Of a stretch of 64,000 nt of DNA, positions 45,927-58,429 are shown piece by piece. Position 1 is the first letter of the stretch; each line of letters starts with the position of its first letter. The stretch lies in NCBI RefSeq assembly GCF_051106095.1, contig NC_135793.1, positions 5,685,501-5,749,500 on the forward strand, written 5' to 3'. The DNA is from Pogona vitticeps. Its lineage: Eukaryota > Chordata > Lepidosauria > Squamata > Agamidae. Under the pieces are notes generated by a model. It saw only the letters and a list, made by a program, of their open reading frames with translations, was not told the origin of the DNA and made no database searches. A program made the translations under genes and the position numbers.

Positions 45927-46094
45927 TGAAAATATATTTACAGTGTAAAATTGCCACCATCATTTTTAATATGTTTGTTGAAATGCTACTGAAAGACTCC
46001 AGAATCAACCAATGCGATTCTTAAATGACTGAAGGAAGCGATGCATTCCTAAATATGCATCTATGGGTTCAGGAAATTCAGCTTAGGAAGGGCC

Positions 46095-46310
46095 AGGTGT
46101 GGTACAGTGGTCAAGCTAGACCTGGGGAGACCTGGATTCAAATCTCTCTTCAGTTGTTAAAAATCCGAGGGTGACCTTTCTCTCAACTTGCCCTACCTCT
46201 CAGGATTACTGAAAGGATAAAAATTGAGAAGAACTCCATGAATACCTCCTTGAGCTCTTTGGAGGAAAAGTGGCCTATAAATATGAACAAATAAATATAA
46301 GAAATGAATC
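46095..46310 (+). mobile_element. tRNA-derived SINE, third type
   Basis: GGTGTGGTACAGTGGTCAAG head and GGAGACCTGGATTCAAATCT B box, then CTTTCTCTCAACTTGCCCTA. The tail TGGCCTATAAATATGAACAA resembles an L2-like end. Confidence 0.6.
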
Positions 46311-47235
46311 AGCTCGCATAGGAATATGCAGCTGCATGCTTTAATCTTACTTGAGACTGTCTGGATTTGCTCAAGTCAATAAAGATGCACCAGTGCTTTT
46401 TTTAAAAGCCAACTACAGTACCTTAATTTAAGTGGGTGCAGGAATCCAGGGTTGCTAAAGTCAGCCAGTCAGTCAGGTGCGCCCTCATCATCTGACTCAT
46501 GAGGCAGCCGACTGATTGCATCTCCGTCTAGTGCATCATGCCTTTCTCCGTTATATCTGGTTTCCATGGCAACAGCCTCCTTTTCTAGGAGTTTCACATT
46601 CTTCCTCATCTCTGTTTTCTGCTAGGCAAGAAATCTAAGGCACCGTGGAATGGGAGGTATAGAACTTGAGGAAGGGGTGTGTGTAAACAAACGGGGGGGG
46701 GAGAGGGAGAGGAGGATGAAGGATCGGCAAGATCCATTTTCAAGGCTCTCAACCCACAAGAAAGGGCAAAGGAAACAGCCACCAGCTCCACTGTTGTGCA
46801 TCTTGCACAGGGATTGCTCTAAAGCAGAAAGCATAGCTTTCCAGATGTTGTGCAGCTGCATCTCCCGGCATTCCTCTGCATTCGTACTGCTGGCGAGGGC
46901 AGATGGCAGATAGAGTCTCCTAATATCCAGAGAACTGCATTTGGTTCACCCCATATGAATGGGTAACAGACAGTCACAGTGGGTGCTCCCTCAATAATTT
47001 GCTATTTCACCATCTGCTATTCCATTTTTCTGTCATTATACATTAAGGTCCTATATGGAGAACAGCTGCTGACGCATCCTGAGGTAAAGGACAGGAGAAG
47101 ACATAGTTTGGATAAAATTGCCCATCCTTCACAATGCAACCATACATATCTCTGTATTTGTCCTACAACTGAAGTTTCCATTTCCTTCCAGTATTTTTGG
47201 GTGTTCCTGACTCATTTCCCCCTCTGTTTTCTTTT

Positions 47236-47237
47236 AG
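47236..47237 (+). other. splice acceptor before TENT5D coding exon
   Basis: A pyrimidine-rich run followed by TTTTAG lies 19 bases before the start codon. All coding sequence is in the one exon downstream, which is the usual TENT5 layout for this paralogue. Confidence 0.7.
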
Positions 47238-47256
47238 TTTGCCACCTGATTCCATT

Positions 47257-48432
47257 ATGACTGAGGGCTTAGATCACAGATTCAGCCGTCTCACTTGGGA
47301 ACAAATCAAAATACTGGATCAAGTCCTGACAGAGGTGATCCCCATTCACGGAAGAGGGAATTTCCCAACCCTGGAGGTAAAGCTGAAGGATATCATTTGT
47401 GTGGTCAAGGAGCAGTTGGTCAAGAAACACATCGTCATCAGGGACATTCGCCTGAACGGCTCCACAGCGAGTCACATTCTTGTGAAGCAGAATGGCACCA
47501 GCTACAAGGATCTGGACATTATTTTTGGGGTTGAACTTCCCAGTGAGCAAGAATTCCAGGTGGTGAAGGAGTCCGTCTTGAATTGCCTCTTGGACTTCTT
47601 GCCAAAATGCGTCAACAAAGAAAAGATCACGGCGCAGACCATGAAGGACGCCTACGTTCAGAAGATGGTCAAAGTGTCCACCGATCATGACCGCTGGAGC
47701 CTCATCTCTTTGTCCAACAACAGTGGGAAGAACGTTGAGCTGAAATTCGTCAACTCTCTCCGACGCCAGTTTGAGTTTAGCATCGACTCCTTTCAGATCA
47801 TCCTGGACCCCGTGTTGGACGTTTATACGCACGAAGACAGCCAACTGTCCAAGGGCTCCCACCCGCCCATTCTTGCAGAGAGCATGTATGGAGACTTCGA
47901 TGAGGCCATGGACCACTTGAAGTACAAAGTGATTGCAACCAGAAACCCCGAAGAGATCCGCGGGGGAGGCCTTTTGAAATACAGCAACCTCCTGGTTCGG
48001 GATTTTAAACCGGTGGACGAGGCCGAGATCAAATCCTTGGAACGGTACATGTGTTCGAGGTTCTTCATCGATTTCCCGGACGTGACGGAGCAACAGCGGA
48101 AGATCGAATCCTACCTGCGCAACCACTTCATCGGGGAAGAGAAGAGCAAGTACGATTACCTGATGACCCTGCGCGGGGTTGTGAACGAAAGCACCGTCTG
48201 CCTCATGGGACACGAGCGGAGGCAGACCCTGAACATGATCACAATCCTGGCTCTCAAAGTGCTTGGGGAGCAGAACATCATCCCCAACACAGCCAACGTC
48301 ACATGCTACTATCAGCCTGCTCCGTACATCAGTGACAGGAACTTCAACAATTATTATATTGCTCATGGACAACCCCCCGTTATCTATCAGCCGTATTCCT
48401 TTCACATACACCTGCAAAGTGGCATGGTGTAG
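47257..48432 (+). CDS. TENT5D: TENT5D (FAM46D), non-canonical poly(A) polymerase
   Basis: Terminal nucleotidyltransferase 5 family member: adds adenosines to mRNA 3' ends and is active in the cytoplasm. The frame is complete at 391 residues (human TENT5D 389). The start is the first ATG after the acceptor at 47236-47237 (pyrimidine tract then TTTTAG), and a longer frame upstream is intronic. Visible active-site elements are G-S at 68-69, the D85-x-D87 pair in [11 protein letters not shown], and E161 in NVELKFV, the position of the third carboxylate in TENT5C. Family blocks are [109 protein letters not shown] and CYYQPAPY. The opening [13 protein letters not shown] and the ending SGMV favour TENT5D over C, although some internal residues ([17 protein letters not shown]) resemble TENT5C. 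Confidence 0.93.
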   Translation: MTEGLDHRFSRLTWEQIKILDQVLTEVIPIHGRGNFPTLEVKLKDIICVVKEQLVKKHIVIRDIRLNGSTASHILVKQNGTSYKDLDIIFGVELPSEQEFQVVKESVLNCLLDFLPKCVNKEKITAQTMKDAYVQKMVKVSTDHDRWSLISLSNNSGKNVELKFVNSLRRQFEFSIDSFQIILDPVLDVYTHEDSQLSKGSHPPILAESMYGDFDEAMDHLKYKVIATRNPEEIRGGGLLKYSNLLVRDFKPVDEAEIKSLERYMCSRFFIDFPDVTEQQRKIESYLRNHFIGEEKSKYDYLMTLRGVVNESTVCLMGHERRQTLNMITILALKVLGEQNIIPNTANVTCYYQPAPYISDRNFNNYYIAHGQPPVIYQPYSFHIHLQSGMV

Positions 48433-48509
48433 TTGACAAGCACGGGCATCTTCTTGCTTTGTCTTGATGCCCAGCCCAGCCCTTCCAGCCTCCGCCCCAT
48501 GCTCCTCAC

Positions 48510-48515
48510 AATAAA
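48510..48515 (+). terminator. candidate polyadenylation signal after TENT5D
   Basis: AATAAA lies 78 bases after the stop codon, followed by a T-rich stretch. It would give a very short 3' UTR, so a later signal may also be used. Confidence 0.45.
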
Positions 48516-48918
48516 GCTCCCGTTACCGCTAATTTTCCTATTATTTTTGATTCCCAAGGCATCATTGGTTTGTTGGTTTCTTCGTTTGTTTTGGTGCATG
48601 ATGTTGCAAACCTCTTCAAGGGGTCAAGCACTTGAAATGCCCTTCAGGCTGCTCGTGAAATAGTGACGTAACACGTTGAATGAAGTACCTATCAAATAAC
48701 CGCGTCGAATGGCTGGCAAATGTTTTAAAAATGTCCATGTGCATCGTGGTGTTTTCCCTCCCTCCCTCCCTCTCTCTCTGTATTGCAGCTGTTTAATGGG
48801 CTCAGCCACTAGTGGTCAACCATCAGTGGTAGGGTGTGCTAAGTAGAGCAACGAATGGAAATTTGTAGAGAATGCTGGGAGGAGGAGAAGCTCAAGAGCC
48901 TTCAAGTGTGGCTAGAGC

Positions 48919-49089
48919 ATGGCTTCCTTCCTTCCTTCCTTCCTTCCTTCCTTCCTTCCTTCCTTCCTTCCTTCCTTCCTTCCTTCCTTCCTTCCGTCCG
49001 TCCGTCCGTCCGTCCGTCCGTCCTTCCTTCCTTCCTTCCTTCCTTCCTTCCTTCCTTCCTTCCTTCCTTCCTTCCTTCCTTCCTTCCTT
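48919..49089. repeat. (TTCC)n array with internal (GTCC)n block
   Basis: TTCC tetramers interrupted by about six GTCC units near 48993-49022, then TTCC again. Confidence 0.97.
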
Positions 49090-49107
49090 AATTTCTTCCA
49101 TCCATAA

Positions 49108-49256
<149 letters not shown>

Positions 49257-49259
49257 AGT

Positions 49260-51360
49260 GTGGTGCGGCTTACCCTCTAGCACAGGAAAAGGTTTGGTTT
49301 ACTCCCTAGTAATGCCCACCCTAGCCCAGGGAATGGTAGGTGGAGCTGTACAGGGCCTGTCGAGTAAACTAGAGTGCTTCTCGGGTAAAAGAAAGAAAAT
49401 CTCTGTTGGGTGCCCCATTTCAGAGCAAAATTATACAGGGCACAACTCAGCAGAAAGTTCTCTGTGAGCCCCATTGAAATAAACCGTGATTTAAGTGGCA
49501 CCTATTTGCGTGAACAGGGTATAGGGAGGGGGAACTTCTAAGTGGATTGCGTTCTCCTCATTCCACTGCCAATGACACACCCTGCCAGTAAGCGAATTAA
49601 ATGAAAAGACGCAAATACTTTTGCTTGGAAATAAAGGAGAGTACCAATAACTGGGTCCCCTTCCATTTTGGTAAATGTGACCAAGCCCAAAGAGAAATGG
49701 CAGATCAGCCTAAGGATTAGCAGGGACCTGGGAATGTCTTACCCAAATCTATAAGTCTTTTAAAACGACACTTTTGGACACTGTAAATAGCATTTTTAAC
49801 ACTTGGGGGACATGTCCTTAGCCTGCTCTTGAGTGTGGTCGCTGTCCCTTGGAAGGGGAGGCAGAAGTTTCTGGATCCATGAAGGGCCCCTCCGCTGGAG
49901 ACATTTTTCATCAAGGTGTACATATCTGTCAATAGAACATTCCACATTTCTCTTGATTGGGCAGTCTATGCGGACTGGCCATTTTGTGCATGGCATGTTT
50001 ACTAAACGTGTGTTTTCAATGTGCCCAAGTGCCTCCTCCCGTTTTCTCACGTGGGCAGAATGGGAAAGCAATGATTGTGTGGTCTGTCGCTGTAGGAAAG
50101 CAGCATTGTGGCACAGACGGACCTTGTGCGTCTGATCCATCAGGCCCTGGCTGAGCTATTGCCGTTGTGTAGAACGAGGCAAAGCTGAGCTGGGGCACTT
50201 CCTACGTCTTAAGCGACAACTCCCCTCAGATCCAGCCAGCTTGACCAATGGTGAGGGGTTATACTTGTCCAAACTATTGAGAAAGCGTCCTCAGCATAGC
50301 AAGATTTCTCCATAGACTCTAGGCAGGAGAAATCACTACATAATGCGCCTGAAGAATCATTTCATACCTTCCCTGGGATTGCCTTGGCAATCTCCGAAGC
50401 TGCAGAGGAAGGAAATCCACCTTATTCATGTGACTGTGAACCCAGCTGAGCCCTTAAGATGTTACCTCAATGCAACGATATCATTGCATGTGTAAAAACA
50501 TCCATGTGGAAGCCATGGGTCATTTTCTGTTGGTTATTTTTCCGTTGCTTATTGATCATGTATCTAACTATTTGCCTTAATATATGTAGTTTTGTTTATT
50601 TGTTTGCCGTTCTGTCTTCAAGTTCTTCTACTACCTGAAGTTAAAAAAAAGAAGCGATTGTCAATGTGAACATCCAGATAGCTGGATGCCACCTAATGCT
50701 GTCCAAACACTTCCAGAACTCCTTTAAGAAAGCCTGCCGATTCAACAAATCTAGATTGGGAAATTCTGATTGAATGGCTTAAGAGAATTTTAGAGACAGC
50801 GGTTGGTTGGTTGGTTTCTCTCACTGTCTCCCAGTCCTTGAGTTATGCACATGCCAGGTGTCTGCATTATATTATGCCAGTTCCATCATCTTATGGCCAT
50901 TGCTCCATACAGAGCAATCAAGGGATTCGTAGTTGGGTGAGAACATTCTTCTCAGGACAATGTGAGAGCGCAGCTTTGATTCCTATATCAAAGTGTTTTA
51001 ATTATGATCTAAGCAGCACTGAGGAGGCTCTGCTGGTTGTGGGGTTCTAGCAGGTGGAGTCCGATAAAAAGAAACCTAACTTCCTCCATCTCTGGTACTC
51101 GTGATACTACACAGGAGAGTAAGGGGAATAAGTGTAGTAGATCTGCCTGGGTAAAAAGTAAAACTCTATCTGTGAGTTAACTCGATCCAGTCCCAAATAC
51201 AGGAGGGCTACTGAATGAAAGGAACATGTGTGAATCCCAGTGATTCGACGGTTCCGTTTTAACTGGGTTTAGCCTCAAGGGCTTATTCGCATGTATTTCC
51301 TTTCCCTAAAGAATCCTATGGGTTGTATTTTGGAAAGGATGCTGTGGACATACTTTAACT
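49260..51360. other. intergenic, no gene seen
   Basis: No coding homology. No repeat family recognised with confidence. Confidence 0.4.
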
Positions 51361-51364
51361 GCAC

Positions 51365-51631
51365 CTAGAAATGGGCACGTACCGCTGGTTTGACAGTTTG
51401 CGCTGGTTTGTTCTTCGGCGAAAAGGGTATTGGGCAATTCTCAGCCCTGCCTCTTCTAGCAGGCGCCCACTAGAGGCAGTGCCCAGAGGAGGCAGGGCAG
51501 GGATGCTGGGGTGCTGCCTCTGATTGGCCGCCTGCCAGAGGAGGTGGGGCTGGGAATTGCCCAATACCCTTTTCGGCCGAAAACTGAGCCATCACATCCA
51601 CTGAACTGGCAGTGCATGTTCATCTCTATAT
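51365..51631. mobile_element. foldback MITE, family A copy 2
   Basis: Ends TAGAAATGGGCACGTACCGC and TGCATGTTCATCTCTATA. Inner arms AAAAGGGTATTGGGCAATTC and GAATTGCCCAATACCCTTTT are exact complements. Confidence 0.8.
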
Positions 51632-52093
51632 ACAATCTGGAGCTCCCCACAGAAGAGGAAATGAGAGTCAGTTCGGCTTAACCCTCGGGCTAAAGCAAAA
51701 TTACAAACACACACACAAAATTGGCAGCAGTTTTGAAAAGTAGCACTCAGACTTGACTTTCTGAATGTTTGAACCTTTTCATGTTTTATTTTGGAAACTG
51801 AAGTTTAGGCGACTATTCACTAGGTGTGCCTTGGATTATCTGCTGGACTTTGAAAATCGAGCTGTACCTGTACAATGCCATTTTATCACATTGATCAAGT
51901 AACCTGCTTACTTCCATTTCATTTTCCATATTTATCTTCTGGTTATGTTTAAATCCATCCAGGTTATACCAGTATGTCTGGAATGGAATGCTAGAGAAAT
52001 CAGTGGAAACGTTCCACTTGATGTGAATGGCCTTTGGTTCAGAAGATGTACGATGGCACATAGGTGTACAATATTATCCTGTATGAAGGACAT

Positions 52094-52144
52094 CCTTATG
52101 CAAAAAAAAAAAAAAAAAAACAAAAAAAACAAAAAAAAAAAAAA
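52094..52144. repeat. A-rich tract
   Basis: Nearly pure A over 50 bp with four C, probably a retroposed poly(A) tail or simple repeat. No source element recognised before it. Confidence 0.9.
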
Positions 52145-52593
52145 CCCAACCCCGTCTCAGGTATAAATTGAAAAACTTAAAGGACTTGTATTTCTCACAT
52201 AGAAGTAGCAACTGAATGTCACCAGAAAGCAAGTATTTGGGATCACTGTATATAACTTATCTATATAAAATCAACAATGATCATGTTTTGTAAGCATTTC
52301 CTTTCAAAGATTGCATTCTTTCTGCTAACACTGAGTGGGTTTGGAAATGTTTTATGATAGTGTCGGTTCTGTTTAAAAATACAATCACTACTGGGTGGGA
52401 ATTTACGTATATGTGCAAACAAATGCTGCTTGAGAAACTTGATTTTAGGAGCTACCATGCAAAAATCTCATTTCTAGGTTCTCGGTGTATTACACTGAGA
52501 ACACTACTTGTGAATATGGCATTGAAATCCGTAAATGGTGTGCAATCACACAGTTGTGTTCTTGTGCAACTCTGGGTGAGCTCAAAAACCATG

Positions 52594-52856
52594 TACCGTA
52601 TTTTTCCATGTATAAGATGCCCCCATGTATAAGACGCGCCCCCCACTTTTCTAATCCAAAATTAAGACATTTAAGTGGGGATTAGCAAGTGTAGGGGGAA
52701 AGGGATCAAAGCACTGCAGGATCGCTTTGATCCCTGCTTTCCCCTCCACTTGTTTTTGTTCTCTCCTCAGCTTACTTCCATGTATAAGACGACCCTCAAT
52801 TTTTAGTCTAAATATTTTAGATAAAAATATAGTCTTATACACAGAAAAATACGGTA
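52594..52856. mobile_element. TA-flanked palindromic MITE
   Basis: Inverted ends TACCGTATTTTTCCATGTAT and the complement of TACCGTATTTTTCTGTGTAT, with TA flanks, closely similar to 19113-19282 at the outermost 14 bp. Internal ATGTATAAGACG repeats. Confidence 0.8.
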
Positions 52857-53709
52857 CTGCCTGGTGGACCTTTCTTTCTTTTTTTAAAAAGCATGTTATG
52901 GTAGCAGTGCTCCACTTCTTATGTGTACAGGCCATATGGGAAGAATCATCAGCCCATTGCTTTCCTCCCACATACTCACTTATCTAAGCAATGTTGGGGG
53001 CGGGCAGTGTCGTATGCTCAGCTTTCTGTGTGCACAGAAGCTAGCAGTCATTGGCTATGAGAGTGCAGGATAAACATTCGGTGGAAAAACATATGCTTAA
53101 GGTTAGGGTGATAGATAGCATGTAAACATTCCCAAGTTAGAAACATAAGACACTGCCTTATATTGGCCGCAATCTAGCCGATAACCAACCTAGATTAGAT
53201 CCATTGAATCAACGAAGCTTATGGAAGAGTTGCCTTACCAAATCTCCACTGATTCAATGGGTCTACTCTGGTTGCAACTGACTCCTGGATTTCAGTCATT
53301 GAATCCTCTCATAGTTCCTTCTAACTGAGTCTACGCGATGGGTCATTTCAATGCCAGGAGTGGGCAGCCTTATCCAAGAGATACCATGGAATGTCAGCCC
53401 TTATTGCTTCTCATCATTTGTCATCCAGGAGTTGCAATGGAATAATATAGAGGGCCAGACACTGTCCTGGGTCTTCATTGCTGTCAGGAGTTCTGTAGCG
53501 TTTTGAGACAAGGTCTGCCTGGAGGACTAGTGAGCTGAAACCCAGATCTTCTACTCATAAAACCCATGCTCTTTCACTGATCTCCAAGCCCTTTCTGTCA
53601 TTCCGCGCCCTCTCCCGTGGAGCTGTGGCCAGTTCAGTTCCCAGCAGCCTCAGTTAAAAAGACCCCGTGTCAGATGAGAAAGACCTCAGCTCATGATGGG
53701 AAAAGCACG

Positions 53710-53980
53710 GGGATGTTGGCAAATCTTTCGGTTCAAGTCCCAAGTCCGACTCTTAGGCATTGAGTCCCAAGTCCCAAGCTTCAAGTCTGAGTCCCTATTA
53801 AAAATGAGATTTTTTCCCCAGGAAAAAAGGGAGGGTGGCTTCTGAGTCTCTTAAAAAAAAATGTTGAATCCTAATCACTGGGAAAAAAAAACCCTGAGTC
53901 AAGTCCAGGTTAACCACTTGGTGTGACTTAAGTCAGACTTGACAGAGAGTCCTGTGACTTGAGTCTCCATTTCTGGAAAG
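53710..53980 (-). repeat. GACTTG-rich repeat, copy 2
   Basis: Reverse strand matches 32255-32512: GGAGACTCAAGTCACAGGAC, GTCTGACTTAAGTC, GGACTTGGGACTTG. Confidence 0.7.
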
Positions 53981-55980
53981 GGACTGTTTTCCCTCGAACT
54001 CGGAGCACTCTACTGCATGCCCAAGAGGACCAGATTGAACTAGATGCTCCACCTGGAATAAGGCAGTGTTCTATGTAGGAAAGGAGGCCCTCATGTGTCA
54101 AGTGGTGGAATCCACCCATAATTTCATTGCTATGGGGTATACTCTGTGCAAGTTCCAAGTGGTGCCCTTGACCCATGGCTCTGTTTATCCACATAGCAGG
54201 CTGGCAATTGCATGGTGTAGGAGCGGAAGGCACGCCTCCTCTCCACCGCTCACGTTATATCACGTGTGTAGCATGGTTTCCATGCAGATGCATGTTATGT
54301 GTGTGAGCCCGGCATGCATGTGTGATCTCTTTTTTGCGCCTCCCGGCTCCCCATTTTTCTCTTTTGGTGGGGAGGCTTTTGAGGGAAGATCCTACAAACT
54401 GCACCTCTGTATTGAATGCTCGGTAGGGCCCACGCTTCGTTTCGGCGCAAGCGTGGGTCACTTTATGTCCAGGGAGGACCTGCAGACCTGAGCCACCCGT
54501 GGGCCTCACCCTTGTGTGTGTGTGTGTCCATCCCCTGGAGCCTTGGAAATCCTCTCCTGCCCAAAATGGAGAACCCCTCTGGACTCCTTAAACACAAGAT
54601 GCACCTTGTGCCTTGTTTTGATCGAAAATAAGAATTTGAGGGAACCAGGAACGAGCTTCCGGGCACTTCTGGTTCTGCCGTCCGTAGCAGGAGTGGACCC
54701 GGAGTGTGTTGGGAGGGAGGCAGGTTGACTACTCAAGTGGACCAAGCTTCTTTTAGACTCCCATTAATGGCCCTGCCTCAACACTCTCTTTCAAAGGCAT
54801 TGGGCATTAGTTCACTTAACTTCCAAAGGTGGTCAGCCAGTCCTGCTGTGTTAGGAAGTATTGGGTGTCTCCCTTATTCTGCTGATGGCAAAGTCCTGAC
54901 CTGATGGCATCATTGGGATTGCTCACCTTACACACCACATGATGTGCCTGGTAAGCTAACGGATGCCAGGATGCCCAGCTGTCATGCGACGGGCAATACT
55001 TGACCCATCAGTGTACTAACCGGAATGAGAGCTCCGTCTTCTTACATTCAGGTATCAATCTCTATTATAATTCTGATATACTCCTTTGTCTATTCTTGCC
55101 GGTATCAACCCCTTTTGCTCTATGTTTCTGTAATATCCTGTTGTCAAAAAGTGTTTGAAGAATCTCTGTAATGACTATTTTCAGGAAAAAAACACACACA
55201 ACTGGAATGGTATGGATGCTTGATTTTAATGCATTGTCCTTAAAAAAAACTTGCACAAAGTTTACAGCTTAAAGTACCTTCTGTTGTCAGGCTGTCCGTG
55301 TAAAGGTCTAAAGTGCTTTCTTAATATATATATATAAAAACAGAGAGAGATACAAAAATATAAATCCTTGATTTTTTTGTTATTGTTGTAAAAGATGGAA
55401 AGCAGATATTTTATGGTATTTTGTTTAGAACGTAATTTGTGACATTTATACTACTTAACACATGACAGTTTTTCACAATGAATAAAAAAGGAAAATGTCC
55501 TGTTAGCATTGTCCTGTGTTGTTAATGCTTCTTGTGCGCCACTAAGCCTGCCAACACCAACCCCCCAAAGTCACAAGTAATATCCTCTTTCCAGACCAGA
55601 TACATTAATTCTCCCACTGTGTCTCAGCAAACATCATCCTTTCATGCTGACGTGAACATCATGTCATCCATATGTTGGTTTATTTACACAAGGAAAAGAC
55701 AGATGCTTTTAGAGCCCATTACAGCCATCATCGTCATTGTTCTCTCTCTTTGACATTGTGTTGAACAGCAACACAGACAGAATAAATATACAGGAACCTC
55801 GTTGTGTCTCACTGAAGCGCAAGGGGCAATAAAACCAAAATCAGAAACGAGACCTCCAGTCTTTCTTAAGACTCCAAATGATTGTAATATATTGCAACAT
55901 TTAAAAATTTATTTCAAAGAAATACTTTTATTAGCTTTCAAGAAATCTATAACAGGCAAACACAGCTGGATAGGTTTGTA
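53981..55980. other. intergenic, no gene seen
   Basis: From about 55190 to 55800 it is AT-rich, repeat-poor and UTR-like. No open frame supports a gene. Confidence 0.4.
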
Positions 55981-56387
55981 TTAGAGATGGGCATGAACCT
56001 TGTTTCGGAGGTTCGTGCTGGTTCGTAGACATGCCTTGACAGGTGCCACTCATTTCCTTTCCCCACCTCCTCAGCTGGATTCCCCCACTTAACAGCCATC
56101 ACGTACTCCTCCTCTTTGGCTGTTCAGCCAGTCTCTGGCAGGAGCACGGGCGTCCCTGTCCCGCCTCCTTGGCTGATTGCCCACTCAGAGAAGGAGGCGG
56201 GACAGGCAAGCCCATGCTCCTGCCAGGGACTGGTCAAACCGCCAAAGAGGAGGAGGAGAGGAGCATGAACCAGCTGGTCTGTCGGTCATTAGCCGGGGAG
56301 GCAGGGGAATGGAATATGTGGCCTTTGTGGTGCTGTGCGTATGAACTGGAATGGACCTCCAAACCAAGATTCATGCCCGTCTCTAAA
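55981..56387. mobile_element. foldback MITE, family A copy 3
   Basis: Terminal inverted repeats of about 45 bp start TTAGAGATGGGCATGAACCT and end TTCATGCCCGTCTCTAAA. An inner hairpin pairs CCCTGTCCCGCCTCCTTGGC (56151) with AGGAGGCGGGACAGG (56192). Confidence 0.8.
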
Positions 56388-57569
56388 GAAATTGAAGAAC
56401 TACAGGGGGAAGAAAGGGAGAAGGAAACTATAAGGAGAGAGAAAAAAGGAAGGGATGGGAGAAAGAACTCTATGAGCATGAAAGAGAAGGGGAAAGGGTT
56501 CAAGATTAATCCTTTCTATTCATTGTCCCCAGTCAACCAAGGGTCCCTCAAATCAACAATGCTTCATGCCTACGGACCTGTACATGCATCTCAAGTATTC
56601 TTGTGCGGATCACATCTGAGCATATATAATGCCTAGACAATCCATGCTCAAAGGTTGTAAGAGTGATGAGTTCTTCTGCCCGCAATGCTGAGAGAGAAAA
56701 ACCAGAAGTGTGAGCAGGGATGGGAGATGGGCGGGAGATCTTACGTGGCCAGGAGAACCACTCCAGAATTGGAGAGAGAATGATGGATGGAATAGTGGGG
56801 AAGCTTGGACCTTAGTCCACGGAATCGGAAGGGTCCACAAGGGAGGGGGGCAGGACACAGGCCAGATGCTCACACAACTGTGGTATGTCTGCCACCAGGT
56901 AGCACCAGAGGTAACAACCAAACAGCCTTCCCTAAGGTTAGTTACCTACACATTCATCCCTCCAAGTTCTTGCATCTGCATGGCAGGCAGGCAAGTATGA
57001 AACAGCTCCAGCTGTACAGAAGGCAGGTAAACTCACCCGAGTGAAGCACCTCCCGGCGGAAACCTCCTGGCTGGCTCAGCCTGCTTGCTTACCTGCCCTT
57101 CTGCAATTAAAATAAGCTACAAAGGTTGAACTCGTGATGTCTTTTGTCAGAGTTACTAGAAACATCTTTTATCTCCCCCACCAGAGGCTGGTCCCGTTCG
57201 ATTGTCATAACTGGCATCAAACAGTTGGCAGAGATTGCAAGGCAGACTGCGTGGACCAGGAGAGAGCCCCATGTCTTCATGTCTTGCATGCAATATCAAT
57301 AAACAGACTGAATAAAGGCATTCATTTCAATTCAACCAACCACAAAGATGTTTACAGGTTTCCTTATGGATGGACAGGCTGTAAATAATGCACGCCCATC
57401 GCCATGACCTAGGGAATTAAGAATGGGAGAGGCAAGTTAATTCACGGTCCCTTCTCATCACCCGTTCAACAGGAGGATATCAACAAAGTTATTTTAAAAA
57501 ATTGGATGATCAGTCCTGTGAATTGCACAGGGCAGGTAAGCGTTTGCATACCTGTTCTTCTAAAGCCGT

Positions 57570-57694
57570 GGTTCCCAACATTGGGTCTACCAGATGTTCT
57601 TGGATGACAACTCCCAACACAGCGAGGGGTGAAGGCTTCTGGGAGTTGCAGTCCAAGAACATCTGGACACCCAAGGTCAGGAACTGCTGCTTGA
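57570..57694. mobile_element. hAT-type foldback MITE
   Basis: GTGGTTCCCAACATTGGGTC at the left and CCAAGGTCAGGAACTGCTG at the right. CCAGATGTTCTTGGATGACA pairs with CAGTCCAAGAACATCTGG. Confidence 0.75.
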
Positions 57695-58429
57695 AAGGAT
57701 TTTGACCTGTATCATCTGTGTTTCACTTAGTTGACCTGCTGACCAACACAGGACTCAGCTTGATATGACATCAGACCAGAAATTTGGAGAATTTCTTTTT
57801 TTAAAAAATGACATCTCCCACGTGACCCCAGATCGCAGAACTGAGACCCTAAAAAAGAAGTATTCCACAGAACCGTATTTTGTTCAAAGCCCAAATGATG
57901 AGCTCTGCCCTTCCCCAGAAGAGGGATGTGCGGAGAAAAACATCAGCTCTCTCTCATCATATCGGTTCTCCCCGTTATCAGGGACCTGCTTTCCAGACTT
58001 TCTTTGTCATTATCAGGGAATGTGTTCATGTTCACAAAGATCACACTGTAAACAGTTTTATATGGTGTTTTGAAGGTGGCAGCTAGAGTATTAAAGCATC
58101 ATCCTATACCTCAGCAGAGGATAACTAATGCGACCTTTGGCAAGACCATTCATTACCAGCATTCATCATGTCAGCAGCTGCCCCCTGGCCAACACAGAAT
58201 GTGACCACTGAAAAGCCACTGTCACACGGAAAGGCCAAATAGATGACCGATCTGTTTGTGCGAAGCACTCTGAGGGCCAAGGCCGGAGTGGCTAGACTTT
58301 CACTCTTAGGTGTGCCACAATCACATCTACAGTGGCAAAGGGTAGAAGCAGCAAATTGTGCTTTTGGGGGGCTTCGGACAAAATACTGCTCTATGGAGCT
58401 ACATTGGATGGCAGGTCCCAGGTTGTAAA

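Noticed and set aside
47269-48417. 382-codon open frame antisense to TENT5D
   Set aside because: It mirrors the sense gene over its full length with no own homology. A GC-rich coding strand with few TTA, CTA and TCA codons leaves the antisense open by chance.
55065-55256. Minus-strand 63-codon frame as last exon of a gene
   Set aside because: No homology and no splice context. The AT-rich block may be a UTR but not coding.
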